This document shows, piece by piece, positions 46,634 to 55,576 of a stretch of DNA of 64,000 bases. Below the pieces are notes generated by a model, which did not search any database, was not told the origin of the DNA, and saw only the letters and a list, made by a program, of their open reading frames with translations. Origin of the DNA: Nocardiopsis sp. CNT312 (GTDB lineage: Bacteria; Actinomycetota; Actinomycetes; Streptosporangiales; Streptosporangiaceae). A program made the position numbers and the translations under genes. The stretch lies in assembly GCF_000515115.1 (NCBI RefSeq), contig NZ_AZXF01000017.1:96292-160291 (forward strand). The letters are read 5' to 3'. Numbering within the stretch: position 1 is the first letter of the stretch; every line of letters begins with the position of its first letter.

Positions 46634-46925
46634 GCCGTACCGCAGCAAAGTACTGCTGCGGCCCCTCCGAGGCTGCGTCTTGACCGGCGGGGTGAGCGCA
46701 AGGACTCCGCGGGATCGAAAGAAGCCCAGCCGCACACCCCGTCGATTCGGTGGACCGGGTCAGCGGCTCCGGTCCGGTCGGCCCGGAGCCGCCTTCCCGC
46801 CGTCAGGTCGCCCGGTCCAGGCGCGCTTGGCGAACGCTCTGTCCAGCTTGGTGTGGAGCAGGGTCCGAGCGGTGGGCGGGGCACCGAGAGCCCCGTAGGG
46901 CGGCCGGGAGGGGCCACCGCGTGGG
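46634..46925. other. Gene-free gap with a hairpin at 46763-46792
   Basis: No protein-like frame. GCGGCTCCGG and CCGGAGCCGC form a perfect 10-bp stem with a 10-base loop. It lies 134 bp beyond the end of the leftward transporter gene and may terminate it. Confidence 0.5.
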
Positions 46926-47909
46926 TCACGCGGCGGTGGGCTGGGCGGCGGGCAGCAGCCGGGGCACCGTCCGCACACAGACCACCATGCCGATCACCTC
47001 TACCAGGGTCTGGGTGACCACGGCCACCGCCGCCGTGGCGGCGAGTGCGTCCGGCAAGGCCAGGGCGAGGGGGAGGACGACCAGCGAGTTGCGGGTCGCG
47101 CCGGTGAACACGACCGCCCGTCCTGCGGGCACGTCCAGACGGAACAGTCGTGCGAGGGCCAGGCCGGCGCCCACCATGACCACGAGGAAGAGCACGTAGA
47201 ACGGCACCACGCGCACCACGTCGACCGACGTGCCGTCCAGCCCGGGAATCTGGGAGGCGACCACCGCGAACAGTGTCGCCGCCATCAGCGGCACCATCGT
47301 CGTGCCTGCCGCCTCAGCGGCTCTGAGTCCCGTGCCGCTGCGGGCGGCCCAGAACTGGGTGAGCCAGGCCAGCGCCAGCGGGACGGCGATCAGTACCGTG
47401 AACGCCTCGATGAACGGCCCCGCCTCGACCACGTCGGTCGGTTCCGGCCCCGTGAACAGCAGGAGGCAGACCGGGAGGAGAGCCATCTGCGCGACGAGCA
47501 GCAGGGGCGTGGCCGCGAGCAGGCGTCGACTGCTGCCCCCGGCCAGCCCACTGAAGACGATCACATAGTCCACACACGGGCACAGCAGCACCATGAGGAC
47601 ACCGACCCGTACGGCCTCGTCGTCGGGCAGGAAAGGCAGCATCGCCGCCACCACCAGCGGCACCACCGCGAAGTTCACCAGCAGTGCGGCGGACAGGAAC
47701 CGGTCCGGTCGCAACGAGCGGACCAGCTCGGCGGCGGGTACCTGGAGGAACGTCACGTACAGCAGGGCGGCGAGCAGCGGGTTGACGGACCGTTCCAGCG
47801 CCGGAGCGGTGGAGGGAAGGGCGAGGCCGGCCACCGCACCGGCGGCCAGCGCCCCCACGTAGACGGCGACCTGGTGGCGTTCCAGCCATGCGGTCGGACT
47901 CTGTGACAC
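46926..47909 (-). CDS. Bile acid:sodium symporter-fold arsenic resistance-type transporter
   Basis: A 327-residue membrane protein with about ten hydrophobic segments of the BASS/ACR3 superfamily (LLAALLYVTFLQVPAAELVR, VGVLMVLLCPCVDYVIVFSG, VVFTGATRNSLVVLPLALAL). The CPCVDY and TGATRN motifs correspond to the discontinuous helices of the fold. It is related to but clearly different from the ACR3 at 51679-52761. The GTG at 47909 has AAGGAG. It follows the ArsR-GNAT fusion gene by 36 bases, so both are one operon. Export of arsenite or a related oxyanion is likely from context. Confidence 0.8.
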   Translation of the reverse strand: MSQSPTAWLERHQVAVYVGALAAGAVAGLALPSTAPALERSVNPLLAALLYVTFLQVPAAELVRSLRPDRFLSAALLVNFAVVPLVVAAMLPFLPDDEAVRVGVLMVLLCPCVDYVIVFSGLAGGSSRRLLAATPLLLVAQMALLPVCLLLFTGPEPTDVVEAGPFIEAFTVLIAVPLALAWLTQFWAARSGTGLRAAEAAGTTMVPLMAATLFAVVASQIPGLDGTSVDVVRVVPFYVLFLVVMVGAGLALARLFRLDVPAGRAVVFTGATRNSLVVLPLALALPDALAATAAVAVVTQTLVEVIGMVVCVRTVPRLLPAAQPTAA

Positions 47910-47945
47910 GCGACTCCTTACTGCTCTGGGGTCACGTACGCGACC

Positions 47946-48869
47946 TTACGCAGACCCTCGGTGCCGAGGTTGCGCAGGGCACGGGCCGCGGGGTTCAGCG
48001 GTTCGGGCAGGCGGGGCCACACCGTGGTCCGTGTCGTCGGTGCTCCGGCGGCGCTCCAGCAGAACGGTGTCGCGCCAGGTGCCGTGGTGGTGGGCGATGC
48101 GCTCGCGCACACCCACGGTGCGAAAGCCCGCCTGGTGGTACAGGGAGAGCGCAGCCCGGTTCTCGGGGAAGACCGAGGCCTGGAGGGTCCACAGCCCGTC
48201 GGCGTCGGCCTCGGTGACCTGTCGGTGCAGCAGGGCCTTTCCCACGCCCCTCCCCCTGGCTTCCTGGGCCACCCAGACCGACGTCTCCGCCACCCCGGCG
48301 TAGGCGGGGAATCCGGAGGCGGGGGTGGCGGCGGCCCAGCCGACCACGTGCTTGCCGGTCTCGGCGACCCAGCGTTGACCGGCGGGCCGACCTTCCCCCG
48401 CCGTGTCGGGGACACGGGTCTCGAAGACGGCGTTTCCGGTGGCGAGACCCTGGGCGTGGATCTCCCGCACCGCGTCCAGGTCCGCGTCGTCCATGGGGCG
48501 CGTGGTGACGTCGGGCGGCAGGTCGGTGGGGCAGCAGGGGCGGGTGTTCAGCACGCCCATGACGGCGTCCGCGGCGTGCGGCAGGCCTGTGCAGCAAGCG
48601 GTGTTGACCGCCACCCGGGTCGCGGTTCCCGCCCTGGTCAGGGTCACGAACCCCGCGTCCGCGAGTTTGCGCAGGTGGTGGGAGACCGTGGGCTGTCGGA
48701 TCTCCACGGTTTTCGCGAGCTCTCCGACGCTGATCGGACCGGGGGCCGTGGCGATGGCGTGGAGGAGGCGGACGCGCATGGGTTCGGCCAGGCAGGCGAA
48801 CCAGGAGGCGTAGGTCTCCGCGTCGTCGGAGGGCAGCAGGTCGTCGTTGCGTTCGGAGATCGCACTCAT
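47946..48869 (-). CDS. ArsR repressor fused to a GNAT acetyltransferase (ArsN-like)
   Basis: A 307-residue two-domain protein. Residues 20-90 are an ArsR winged helix (ELAKTVEIRQPTVSHHLRKL). Two vicinal cysteine pairs follow at 92-93 (ACCTGLPHAAD) and 112-113 (RPCCPTDLP), plausible arsenite ligands. Residues 123-290 are a GNAT domain with the acetyl-CoA loop RGRGVGKALL and GTWRDTVLLERR, like ArsN/phosphinothricin acetyltransferases that can N-acetylate organoarsenicals. The C-terminal 20 residues are disordered. The ATG at 48869 is chosen since the 11-residue extension upstream runs into the operator region. It is divergent from the ArsO-like gene. Confidence 0.88.
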   Translation of the reverse strand: MSAISERNDDLLPSDDAETYASWFACLAEPMRVRLLHAIATAPGPISVGELAKTVEIRQPTVSHHLRKLADAGFVTLTRAGTATRVAVNTACCTGLPHAADAVMGVLNTRPCCPTDLPPDVTTRPMDDADLDAVREIHAQGLATGNAVFETRVPDTAGEGRPAGQRWVAETGKHVVGWAAATPASGFPAYAGVAETSVWVAQEARGRGVGKALLHRQVTEADADGLWTLQASVFPENRAALSLYHQAGFRTVGVRERIAHHHGTWRDTVLLERRRSTDDTDHGVAPPARTAEPRGPCPAQPRHRGSA

Positions 48870-48962
48870 GTCTTCATTGTCGACGATGGTCGATGGTTGC
48901 ATGCATCGATGGTTATCGATAAAGTATCAAATGATAGATGTTCATCGATGAAAGGGTGTGTC
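48870..48962. promoter_or_regulatory. Divergent ars promoter/operator region
   Basis: This 93-bp region is unusually A/T-rich and full of ATCGAT elements: CATCGATGG at 48903, TTATCGATAA at 48912, and CATCGATGAA near 48943. Repeats of this type match ArsR operators. It should control both the ArsR-GNAT operon and the ArsO-MFS operon. Confidence 0.7.
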
Positions 48963-50297
48963 ATGTCTGAGGAACGTCCCGTGGTGGTGATTGGCGCGGG
49001 TCCCACCGGGCTGGCGGCTGCCGCCGAACTCGTCGAGCGCGGCCTGCCGGTCCTGGTTCTGGAGCGCGGTGACCGGGCCGGTGCGGCGGTGACCGGTTGG
49101 GGGCACGTGCGCCTGTTCTCCTTCTGGCGCGACCTGGTGGCCCCCGCGGCGGAGAAGCTGCTCTCCGGTACCGGCTGGCGGCGCCCGGATGACGACCGCT
49201 ATCCGACCGGGCGGGAGTGGGCCGAGTCCTACCTGGCTCCGCTGGCCGAGGCCCTGGGAGAGCGGGTGCGGTTCGGGACGGAGGTGACCGGGGTCAGCCG
49301 CCTGGGCCGGGACCGCGTGGTCGACGCCGGACGGGAGCGGCAGCCCTTCACCGTGCGGGTGCGCACCGGGCGGGGGGAGGAGCGCGTCCTGGCGCGCGCG
49401 GTGATCGACGCCTCGGGCACCTGGGGCACACCGAACCCGCTGGGCGCGGACGGCCTGCCCGCACGGGGTGAGGAGGCCGCCGGGGATCGCGTCTCCCACA
49501 GGATGCCCGACCTGACCGACCCCGGGGTTCGCTCCCGCCACGCGGGCCGCACCACCGCCGTGGTGGGCCGGGGCCATTCGGCGCTCACCGCTCTGGTCGC
49601 CCTGGCCGCGCTCGCCGAGGAGGAGCCTGGCACCGAGGCCGTGTGGGTGCTCCGCCGCGGGGAGGTCGGCGACGCCTTCGGCGGCGGCGAGTCCGACCAG
49701 CTCGCCGGGCGCGGGGCCTTGGGCCTGCGCGCCAAGGAGGCGGTTGAGGCCGGACACGTGCGGATCGTCACCGGTTTCCGTACCGCCGAGGTCCGTGCGG
49801 AGCACGGTCGCCTGGTGCTCGTGGACGAGGGTGGGCGGGCGCTGGAACCGGTGGACGCGGTGGTGGCCCTGACCGGGTTCCGCCCCGACCTGTCGATGCT
49901 GTCCGAGATCCGTCTGGGGCTGGACCCCGCACTCCAGGCACCGGTGGAACTGGCTCCGCTCATCGATCCCAACGTGCACTCGTGTGGAACGGTCTACCCC
50001 CACGGAGCCAGGGAACTGGTCCACCCCGAGGAGGGCTTCTACCTCGCCGGGATGAAGTCCTACGGCCGTGCCCCCACGTTCCTGGCCCTGACCGGCTACG
50101 AACAGGTGCGCAGCATCGCCGCGCGTATCGCGGGTGACCACGAGGCGGCCGAGCGGGTGGAACTGGTCCTGCCCGAGACCGGCGTGTGCGGCGGATCGGG
50201 GCTGTTCGACGACGCCGAGGCCGAGGCAGAAGGGGGTTGCTGCTCGACCGGCGGCACCCAGGACGTCGCTTCCCCTCTGGCGGTCCGGGCCCCGTGA
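48963..50297 (+). CDS. ArsO-like flavin-dependent monooxygenase
   Basis: A 444-residue FAD/NAD(P)-binding oxidoreductase of the flavin monooxygenase type often found in ars operons. The FAD motif is VVVIGAGPTGLAAAAEL at residues 7-23. The second dinucleotide motif is TAVVGRGHSALTALV near 199. VVALTGFRPDLSML closes the core. The C-terminus ends in GGCCSTGG, a vicinal cysteine pair that could bind trivalent arsenic. The ATG at 48963 follows GAAAGGG. It is coupled to the MFS gene. The substrate is unproven. The arsenic link rests on the operator and neighbours. Confidence 0.82.
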   Translation: MSEERPVVVIGAGPTGLAAAAELVERGLPVLVLERGDRAGAAVTGWGHVRLFSFWRDLVAPAAEKLLSGTGWRRPDDDRYPTGREWAESYLAPLAEALGERVRFGTEVTGVSRLGRDRVVDAGRERQPFTVRVRTGRGEERVLARAVIDASGTWGTPNPLGADGLPARGEEAAGDRVSHRMPDLTDPGVRSRHAGRTTAVVGRGHSALTALVALAALAEEEPGTEAVWVLRRGEVGDAFGGGESDQLAGRGALGLRAKEAVEAGHVRIVTGFRTAEVRAEHGRLVLVDEGGRALEPVDAVVALTGFRPDLSMLSEIRLGLDPALQAPVELAPLIDPNVHSCGTVYPHGARELVHPEEGFYLAGMKSYGRAPTFLALTGYEQVRSIAARIAGDHEAAERVELVLPETGVCGGSGLFDDAEAEAEGGCCSTGGTQDVASPLAVRAP

Positions 50298-51535
50298 GAC
50301 CTGGGCGTACGGCTCCGGCCCCCGGTGCCCCCGCCTCCGTGCCGGTGGCCGGGGCACGCCGGGGGCTGGTAGCCCTGTGCGTCACCGTGACCACGAGCTA
50401 CGGCGTGCTCTTCTACGCCTTCCCCGTGCTGGCCCCGGCGATCACCACCGATACCGGGTGGTCCGCCGTCACAGTCACCGCCCTGTTCTCCGCGGCCCAG
50501 GTCCTGGCGGGCCTGGCCGGCCCCCTGGCCGGGAAGTGGTTGCAGGTCTACGGACCCCGGCCGGTGATGACCTGGGCGGCAGTGCTCGCTGCCCCGGCCG
50601 TGGCGTGTCTCGCCCTGGCTCCGAACCCGTGGCTCTTCGCCCTGGCATGGCTCATGTCCGGTGGGGCGATGGCCGGGTTGTTCTATCCGCCGGCCTTCGC
50701 CGCGCTGACCCTCTGGTACGGCGCTGAACGGGTGGGCGCGCTGACCGCGTTGACCCTGGCGGCGGGACTGGCGAGTACCGTTTTCGCTCCCCTGGCCGCA
50801 GCTCTGGAGCAGGTGTGGGGTTGGAGGGCCGCCTACCTGGTTCTGGCGGGAGTGCTGGTTGTGGTGGTGCTGCCCTGCCACGCTCTCCTCCTTCCCCGCG
50901 GCCGGGGCGAAACGGTCCTCGACGAGCGTGCCGACGCGTCGGGAACGAGGGCGGGGGAGGTCCTCCGCGGCCGGGACTTCTGGGCCCTGACGGCCGCTCT
51001 CACCGCAGGGGTACTGGCCGTGTTCGCGGTCGTGGTCAACATCGTCCCTCTTCTGGGCGACCGAGGCCTCGATACCACCACGGCAGCCTGGCTCCTCGGG
51101 GCGGGCGGGGTCGGCCAGGTCCTGGGACGTCTGGTCTACGCGCCTATGGAACGGAGGGTCGCCGTCGTCTCCCGGACGGTCGTCATCCTGGGCGCGTGCG
51201 CGGCCACGACCCTGTCCCTGGCGTTGGTGCCCGGACCTTGGCCGTTGCTCATGGCAATGGTGGTCCTGTCGGGCGTGGCACGCGGTGCGCTCACCCTGCT
51301 CCACGCCACCGCGGTCGCCGACCGGTGGGGCACCAGGGACTACGCGGTGATCAGCGGGGTGATGCACACCCCGCTGATGCTGGCGACCGCTCTGGCCCCC
51401 TGGGTCGGCGCGGTACTGGCCGGAGCGCTGGGCGGTTATCCGGCGGCGTTCGCTGTCATGGGTGCTCTGGCAGCCGCGGGGGCCATGGCGGCTCTGCTCA
51501 GCCGTCCCGTGCCCTCTCCCCCGAGTGTGTCGTGA
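50294..51535 (+). CDS. MFS transporter in the ars region
   Basis: A 413-residue major facilitator protein with twelve predicted membrane segments. It starts at a GTG at 50294 that overlaps the ArsO-like stop. Features include YGVLFYAFPVLAPAITTDTG, the GPLAGKWLQVYGPRPVMTWA loop (motif A-like), and a hydrophilic centre at DERADASGTRAGEVLRG. Coupling to the ArsO-like flavoprotein suggests it exports the product of that enzyme or another arsenical. Arsenic MFS pumps such as ArsJ, ArsP-like or ArsK types exist, but I cannot assign one. Confidence 0.8.
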   Translation: MRPGRTAPAPGAPASVPVAGARRGLVALCVTVTTSYGVLFYAFPVLAPAITTDTGWSAVTVTALFSAAQVLAGLAGPLAGKWLQVYGPRPVMTWAAVLAAPAVACLALAPNPWLFALAWLMSGGAMAGLFYPPAFAALTLWYGAERVGALTALTLAAGLASTVFAPLAAALEQVWGWRAAYLVLAGVLVVVVLPCHALLLPRGRGETVLDERADASGTRAGEVLRGRDFWALTAALTAGVLAVFAVVVNIVPLLGDRGLDTTTAAWLLGAGGVGQVLGRLVYAPMERRVAVVSRTVVILGACAATTLSLALVPGPWPLLMAMVVLSGVARGALTLLHATAVADRWGTRDYAVISGVMHTPLMLATALAPWVGAVLAGALGGYPAAFAVMGALAAAGAMAALLSRPVPSPPSVS

Positions 51536-51678
51536 CCGTGGCCGACGGCGGGGAGGGAGCCACGGCCCCCTCCCCGCCGACCGCGGCCCTCGATGACCTT
51601 CGCCCGGCCCCGCACACACCTGGCGCGGGGCCGGGCCCGCGCGGGAGATGCGCGTGCCCTGACCCTGGAGGTGTGCCG

Positions 51679-52761
51679 CTATCGGTTCCGGGTGGTGAAC
51701 CTCTTGCGCCAGGCCAGTGACACGTACACCAGGCCCACCAGCACCGGGACCTCGATCAGCGGTCCCACGACGCCGGCGAGGGCCTGGCCGGACGTGACAC
51801 CGAAGGTGGCCACGGCCACGGCGATGGCGAGTTCGAAGTTGTTGCCCGCCGCGGTGAAGGCCAGGGTGCTGGTGCGCTCATAACCCATTCCGATCGCCTT
51901 GCCGACCGCGAAGGTGCCGAACCACATGATCACGAAGTAGGCCAGCAGAGGCACGGCGATACGGACCACGTCCAGCGGCCGACTCGTGATGGTGCCGCCC
52001 TGGAGGGCGAACAGCAGCACGATCGTGAACAGCAGTCCGTACAGCGCCCAGGGGCCGATGCGTGGCAGGAACACCGACTCGTACCGGTCCCGGCCCATCC
52101 GGCGCTCGCCCAGGACCCGGGTGAGGAAGCCAGCGGCCAGCGGAACGCCGAGGAAGATGACGACGTTGACGGCGATGAACCAGGGCGAGACGTCGAGCCC
52201 GCCGGTGTCCAGACCCAGCCACCCCGGGAGCAGGTCGAGGTAGAACCAGCCCAGGAGCCCGAACGCGAGCACCTGGAAGACGGAGTTGAGCGCGACCAGG
52301 ACCGCGGCGGCCTCGCGGTCGCCGCATGCCAGGTCGTTCCAGATGATGACCATGGCGATGCAGCGGGCCAGGCCGACGATGATCAGCCCGGTGCGGTACT
52401 CGGGCAGGTCGGCCAGGAAGATCCACGCCAGCGCGAACATTACCGCCGGGCCGACCAGCCAGTTGACCACCAGGGATGAGACGAGCAGGCGCCGGTCGCG
52501 GGTGACGGTGTCGAGGCGGTCGTAGCGGACCTTGGCCAGGACCGGGTACATCATCACCAGCAGCCCCAGGGCGATGGGCAGGGAGATCCCGCCCACCTCC
52601 AGGGTGGCCAGGGCCTCGTCCAGCCCGGGGACGAGGCGGCCCAGTCCCAGGCCGGCGGCCATGGCGAGCAGGATCCACACGGCCAGGAAGCGGTCGAGGG
52701 TGGACAGTCTCGCCGCGACCGGTGTACCGGTGGTCGCGGCGGTCTTCTCAGAGCGTGTCAT
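51679..52761 (-). CDS. Arsenite efflux permease ACR3
   Basis: A 360-residue ten-helix arsenite carrier of the ACR3 family. The signature LARCIAMVIIWNDLACG contains the conserved cysteine of helix 4, and FTAAGNNFELAIAVAVATFG contains the conserved Glu of helix 9. The ATG at 52761 begins MTRSEKTAAT, then the first helix. It follows arsC by 95 bases on the same strand, so arsR-arsC-acr3 form an operon. It exports arsenite made by the arsenate reductase. All expected motifs are intact. Confidence 0.93.
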   Translation of the reverse strand: MTRSEKTAATTGTPVAARLSTLDRFLAVWILLAMAAGLGLGRLVPGLDEALATLEVGGISLPIALGLLVMMYPVLAKVRYDRLDTVTRDRRLLVSSLVVNWLVGPAVMFALAWIFLADLPEYRTGLIIVGLARCIAMVIIWNDLACGDREAAAVLVALNSVFQVLAFGLLGWFYLDLLPGWLGLDTGGLDVSPWFIAVNVVIFLGVPLAAGFLTRVLGERRMGRDRYESVFLPRIGPWALYGLLFTIVLLFALQGGTITSRPLDVVRIAVPLLAYFVIMWFGTFAVGKAIGMGYERTSTLAFTAAGNNFELAIAVAVATFGVTSGQALAGVVGPLIEVPVLVGLVYVSLAWRKRFTTRNR

Positions 52762-52856
52762 CAGCGGGGTTTCCTGTCCTCGGGGAGCGCGGGGAGAACC
52801 CGCCGCGCATGGTGCCGTCCACGGGTCCCGCCCCGCCGGGGCGGGACCCGGCGGGT

Positions 52857-53501
52857 TCAGACGGTGACGTCCAACTCGGAGAGCAGTGTGCGGACCCGCT
52901 GCTCGATCTCGTCGCGGACCGGGCGCACCGCCGCCACGTCCTTGCCTGCAGGGTCGTCCAGCGTCCACTCCTCGTAGCGCTTGCCCGGGAAGATCGGGCA
53001 GGCGTCCCCGCACCCCATGCTCACCACCACGTCCGCGGCGCGCACCACCTCGTCCGTCCACGGCTTGGGGAACTCCGAGGAGATGTCGATGCCTACCTCC
53101 TCCATGGCCGCCACGGCCGCCGGGTTGACTTCCTGGCCCGGTTCCGAACCGCCGGACCAGGCGATCGCCCGGTCCCCCGCCAGGTGGCGGAAGAAGCCCA
53201 GTGCCATCTGGCTGCGCCCGGCGTTGTGCACGCACAGGAACAGGACCACGGGACGGCCGTCGTTCATCTTGTCCTCCACACGTGCCAGGGCCGTCAGGCG
53301 CTGGCGAGCGAACCGCGCGGCCAGCAGCGGCAGGAACTGGGTGACGGTCGAGCCGGGGGCGAACTGGTCGTAGCTGGTGTGCAGGAACCGCTCGATGGTG
53401 GCGGCGTTGAAGATCCCCTCGAACTCCTTCTCCAGGTCGCGGGAGGCGATGTTCAGCGCGTGCTGCTGGTCGAAGGTGAACCTGTGGGCCTGCTCGGTCA
53501 T
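52857..53501 (-). CDS. arsC: Arsenate reductase, thioredoxin-coupled (LMW phosphatase fold) with N-terminal helical domain
   Basis: A 214-residue protein. Residues 1-75 form a helical domain (DLEKEFEGIFNAATIERFLH) found in a subset of actinobacterial ArsC. From 84 the low-molecular-weight phosphatase fold carries the P-loop LCVHNAGRSQMA with nucleophile Cys90. Redox cysteines 164 and 168 lie in SMGCGDACPIF, as in the thioredoxin-linked class. It reduces arsenate to arsenite using thioredoxin, whose genes lie at the start of this window. The ATG at 53501 has AGGAGG and overlaps the arsR-like stop. Confidence 0.92.
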   Translation of the reverse strand: MTEQAHRFTFDQQHALNIASRDLEKEFEGIFNAATIERFLHTSYDQFAPGSTVTQFLPLLAARFARQRLTALARVEDKMNDGRPVVLFLCVHNAGRSQMALGFFRHLAGDRAIAWSGGSEPGQEVNPAAVAAMEEVGIDISSEFPKPWTDEVVRAADVVVSMGCGDACPIFPGKRYEEWTLDDPAGKDVAAVRPVRDEIEQRVRTLLSELDVTV

Positions 53502-54178
53502 GGAGCCTCCTGAGGGCGGACGGTGGGCGCGAGCCGCTCCACACGGTCGCGGATCTGGGTGAGGGCGGTGTCGAAGGCGGAGTCGGTGCCCGCGCGGACC
53601 GGGTCGGGTACCGACCAGTGCAGGCGCGAGCGGTGGGGCGGGAGTTCCTCGTGGGCGCTGTCGCAGACCGCCACCACCAGGTCGTCCTCGCGCAGTACGT
53701 CCTCGACGCGGGTCGTCCCCCCGGGCCTCAGGGGCAGCCGGTGGCGGCGGGCGGCGGTCAGGGTGCCCTCGTGGACGCGTGGGCCGGGCCGGGTCCCGGC
53801 CGAGACGGCGGGCACGGTGCTGCTGCGCTCCCACAGGGCAGCGGCCAGTTGGGAGCGGGCCGTGTTGCGGGTGCAGACGAACACCACGCGTGGCGCGTGC
53901 AGCAGCGCGGCGGGGGTCAGCGCGGCGAGCGCCTCGGGCAGCAGGCGGACGTAGACGCGGCGGTGGTCGGCCTCGGAGCGGGCGCGCGTGACGACACCGG
54001 CCTCCTCCAGGACGCGCAGGTGGTGGGCGACGAGGTTGGAGCGCATCTCCAACAGCTCCCCGAGTTCGGAGGGTGAGGCGTCCCCCGTACACAGGGTGTC
54101 GGTGATGGACAGGCGGGCGGGGTCGGCCAGTGCGCCGTGGAGTCCGGCCCGCTGTTCGAGAGAAAGCTCAGCGGTCAT
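53498..54178 (-). CDS. ArsR repressor fused to a low-molecular-weight phosphatase/ArsC-like domain
   Basis: A 226-residue fusion. Residues 1-85 are an ArsR winged helix (SELGELLEMRSNLVAHHLRV). Residues 95-226 are a phosphatase-type domain with P-loop VCTRNTARSQ, where Cys102 and Arg108 form the CX5R motif. The later redox cysteine pair of ArsC is not evident, although one Cys is present in AVCDSAHEELP. The second domain may act as a sensor or as a reductase of limited activity. The ATG at 54178 lies at the edge of a palindrome, and the stop overlaps arsC. It regulates its own operon in all likelihood. Confidence 0.9.
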   Translation of the reverse strand: MTAELSLEQRAGLHGALADPARLSITDTLCTGDASPSELGELLEMRSNLVAHHLRVLEEAGVVTRARSEADHRRVYVRLLPEALAALTPAALLHAPRVVFVCTRNTARSQLAAALWERSSTVPAVSAGTRPGPRVHEGTLTAARRHRLPLRPGGTTRVEDVLREDDLVVAVCDSAHEELPPHRSRLHWSVPDPVRAGTDSAFDTALTQIRDRVERLAPTVRPQEAP

Positions 54179-54201
54179 TGACTCAATAATCGCTGAGTCA
54201 A
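54178..54201. promoter_or_regulatory. ArsR operator overlapping the start codon
   Basis: TTGACTCA-N8-TGAGTCAA, a perfect 8-bp inverted repeat whose left arm begins within the ATG of the ArsR fusion gene. It is the obvious autoregulatory site for the arsR-arsC-acr3 operon. Confidence 0.75.
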
Positions 54202-54250
54202 ACTGTCGGCGCAAGGTGGCACCCCTCACCTTCGCCCGATGTTCATGGAA

Positions 54251-54290
54251 GGCCGTCCGGTCCCCGCACCAGCGCGGGGACCGGACGGCC
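54251..54290 (-). terminator. 17-bp terminator hairpin after chrA
   Basis: GGCCGTCCGGTCCCCGC and GCGGGGACCGGACGGCC form a perfect 17-bp stem with a six-base loop, in the gap after chrA and before the ars promoter. Confidence 0.8.
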
Positions 54291-54361
54291 GACAGCGATG
54301 ATGGCGACGGCACCGCTCACGGGTCCGGTCCGTGGAACGGCCTGTGAACCGGAGGCTCGCG

Positions 54362-55576
54362 TCAGAGGACCAGGACCCCGGCCGCACTGGCCCCCAGCAC
54401 GACCGCCCAGGCGGGTGCGCGCCACACCGCCAGCGCCACGAAGGCGACCGCGGCCACGGCCATGGTCGCGTGCGAGACCACGCCCTGGGTGAAGACCGGG
54501 TCGTACAGGGCTGCGGCGAGGACGCCCACCACCGCGGCACCCGCCCCGGCCACCGCACGCCGGGCGCGCGGGGCGGTGCGCAGCCGCTCCCAGAACGGCA
54601 GTGCGCCGACCACCAGCAGCGCCGACGGAAGGAAGACCGCGCCCAGGGCGGTCGCCGCTCCCAGCAGAGGACTGCCCGCGACGGGCATGAGGGCGCCCAG
54701 GTAAGCGGAGAAGGTGAACAGCGGACCGGGAACGGCCTGCGCCGCGCCGTACCCGGCCAGGAACGACTCCTGGTCCACCGCCCCGGTGCCCACCACCTCG
54801 GCCTCCAACAGGGGCAGGACCACGTGCCCGCCGCCGAAGACGAGTGAACCGGCGCGATAGAAGCCGTCCACCATCCCCGCGACCGTGTCACCGGTCAGCG
54901 CGGCAAGCACGGGCAGCCCCGCCAACAGGACGGCGAACACCGCCAGGCAGACCACGGCGGTCCGGCGCCGGACGGGCACACCCGATCCGGCCGCTTCGCC
55001 GTCGGGCGTGTCCGCCGTGAGCCAGAGCACCCCCGTCAGGGCACCGAGCACGATGGCGGCGACCTGGCTGAGGGCCGAGGGCAGCAGCAGGACCAGGACC
55101 AGAGCGGAGACCGCGATCGCGGCGCGGCGGCGCCCCGAGGCCAGGTTCCCGGCCATGCCGACCACGGCGTGGGCGACCACCGCCACCGCCGCCGCCTTCA
55201 GACCGAGCAGCCACCCGGACCCGGGTTCGACACCGAGGGCCTGCACGCCCAGGGCGAAGGCCGTCAGCAGCACGGCCGAGGGCAGGGTGAAGGCCGCCCA
55301 GGCCGCGGCCATCCCGGCGTATCCGGCACGGCGCAGGCCCAGAGCCATACCGACCTGGCTGGAGGCGGGGCCGGGCAGGAACTGGCACAGTGCTACCAGG
55401 TCGGCGTAGGCGGCCTCGGTGAGCCAGCCGCGGCGCACCACGAACGCGTCGCGGAAGTAGCCCAGGTGCGCCACCGGTCCGCCGAACGAGGTCAGCCCCA
55501 GCAGCAGGAAGGCCCGGAAGACCTCCCCGACCGTTCCGCGTCCGTCGGCCGGTGCCTCGGTGTCCCGGCGGCTCAT
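54362..55576 (-). CDS. chrA: Chromate transporter ChrA (two-domain CHR family)
   Basis: A 404-residue membrane protein with two homologous CHR halves. The first has FLLLGLTSFGGPVAHLGYFR and LCQFLPGPASSQVGMALG. The second has SLVFGGGHVVLPLLEAEVVG and AAQAVPGPLFTFSAYLG. The paired FGGP/FGGGH and PGP motifs are diagnostic for bacterial ChrA, which exports chromate driven by the proton motive force. The ATG at 55576 begins MSRRDTEAPADG. It stands alone in orientation with the ars operon but behind its own terminator. No ChrB-type regulator is visible, so control is unknown. Confidence 0.92.
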   Translation of the reverse strand: MSRRDTEAPADGRGTVGEVFRAFLLLGLTSFGGPVAHLGYFRDAFVVRRGWLTEAAYADLVALCQFLPGPASSQVGMALGLRRAGYAGMAAAWAAFTLPSAVLLTAFALGVQALGVEPGSGWLLGLKAAAVAVVAHAVVGMAGNLASGRRRAAIAVSALVLVLLLPSALSQVAAIVLGALTGVLWLTADTPDGEAAGSGVPVRRRTAVVCLAVFAVLLAGLPVLAALTGDTVAGMVDGFYRAGSLVFGGGHVVLPLLEAEVVGTGAVDQESFLAGYGAAQAVPGPLFTFSAYLGALMPVAGSPLLGAATALGAVFLPSALLVVGALPFWERLRTAPRARRAVAGAGAAVVGVLAAALYDPVFTQGVVSHATMAVAAVAFVALAVWRAPAWAVVLGASAAGVLVL

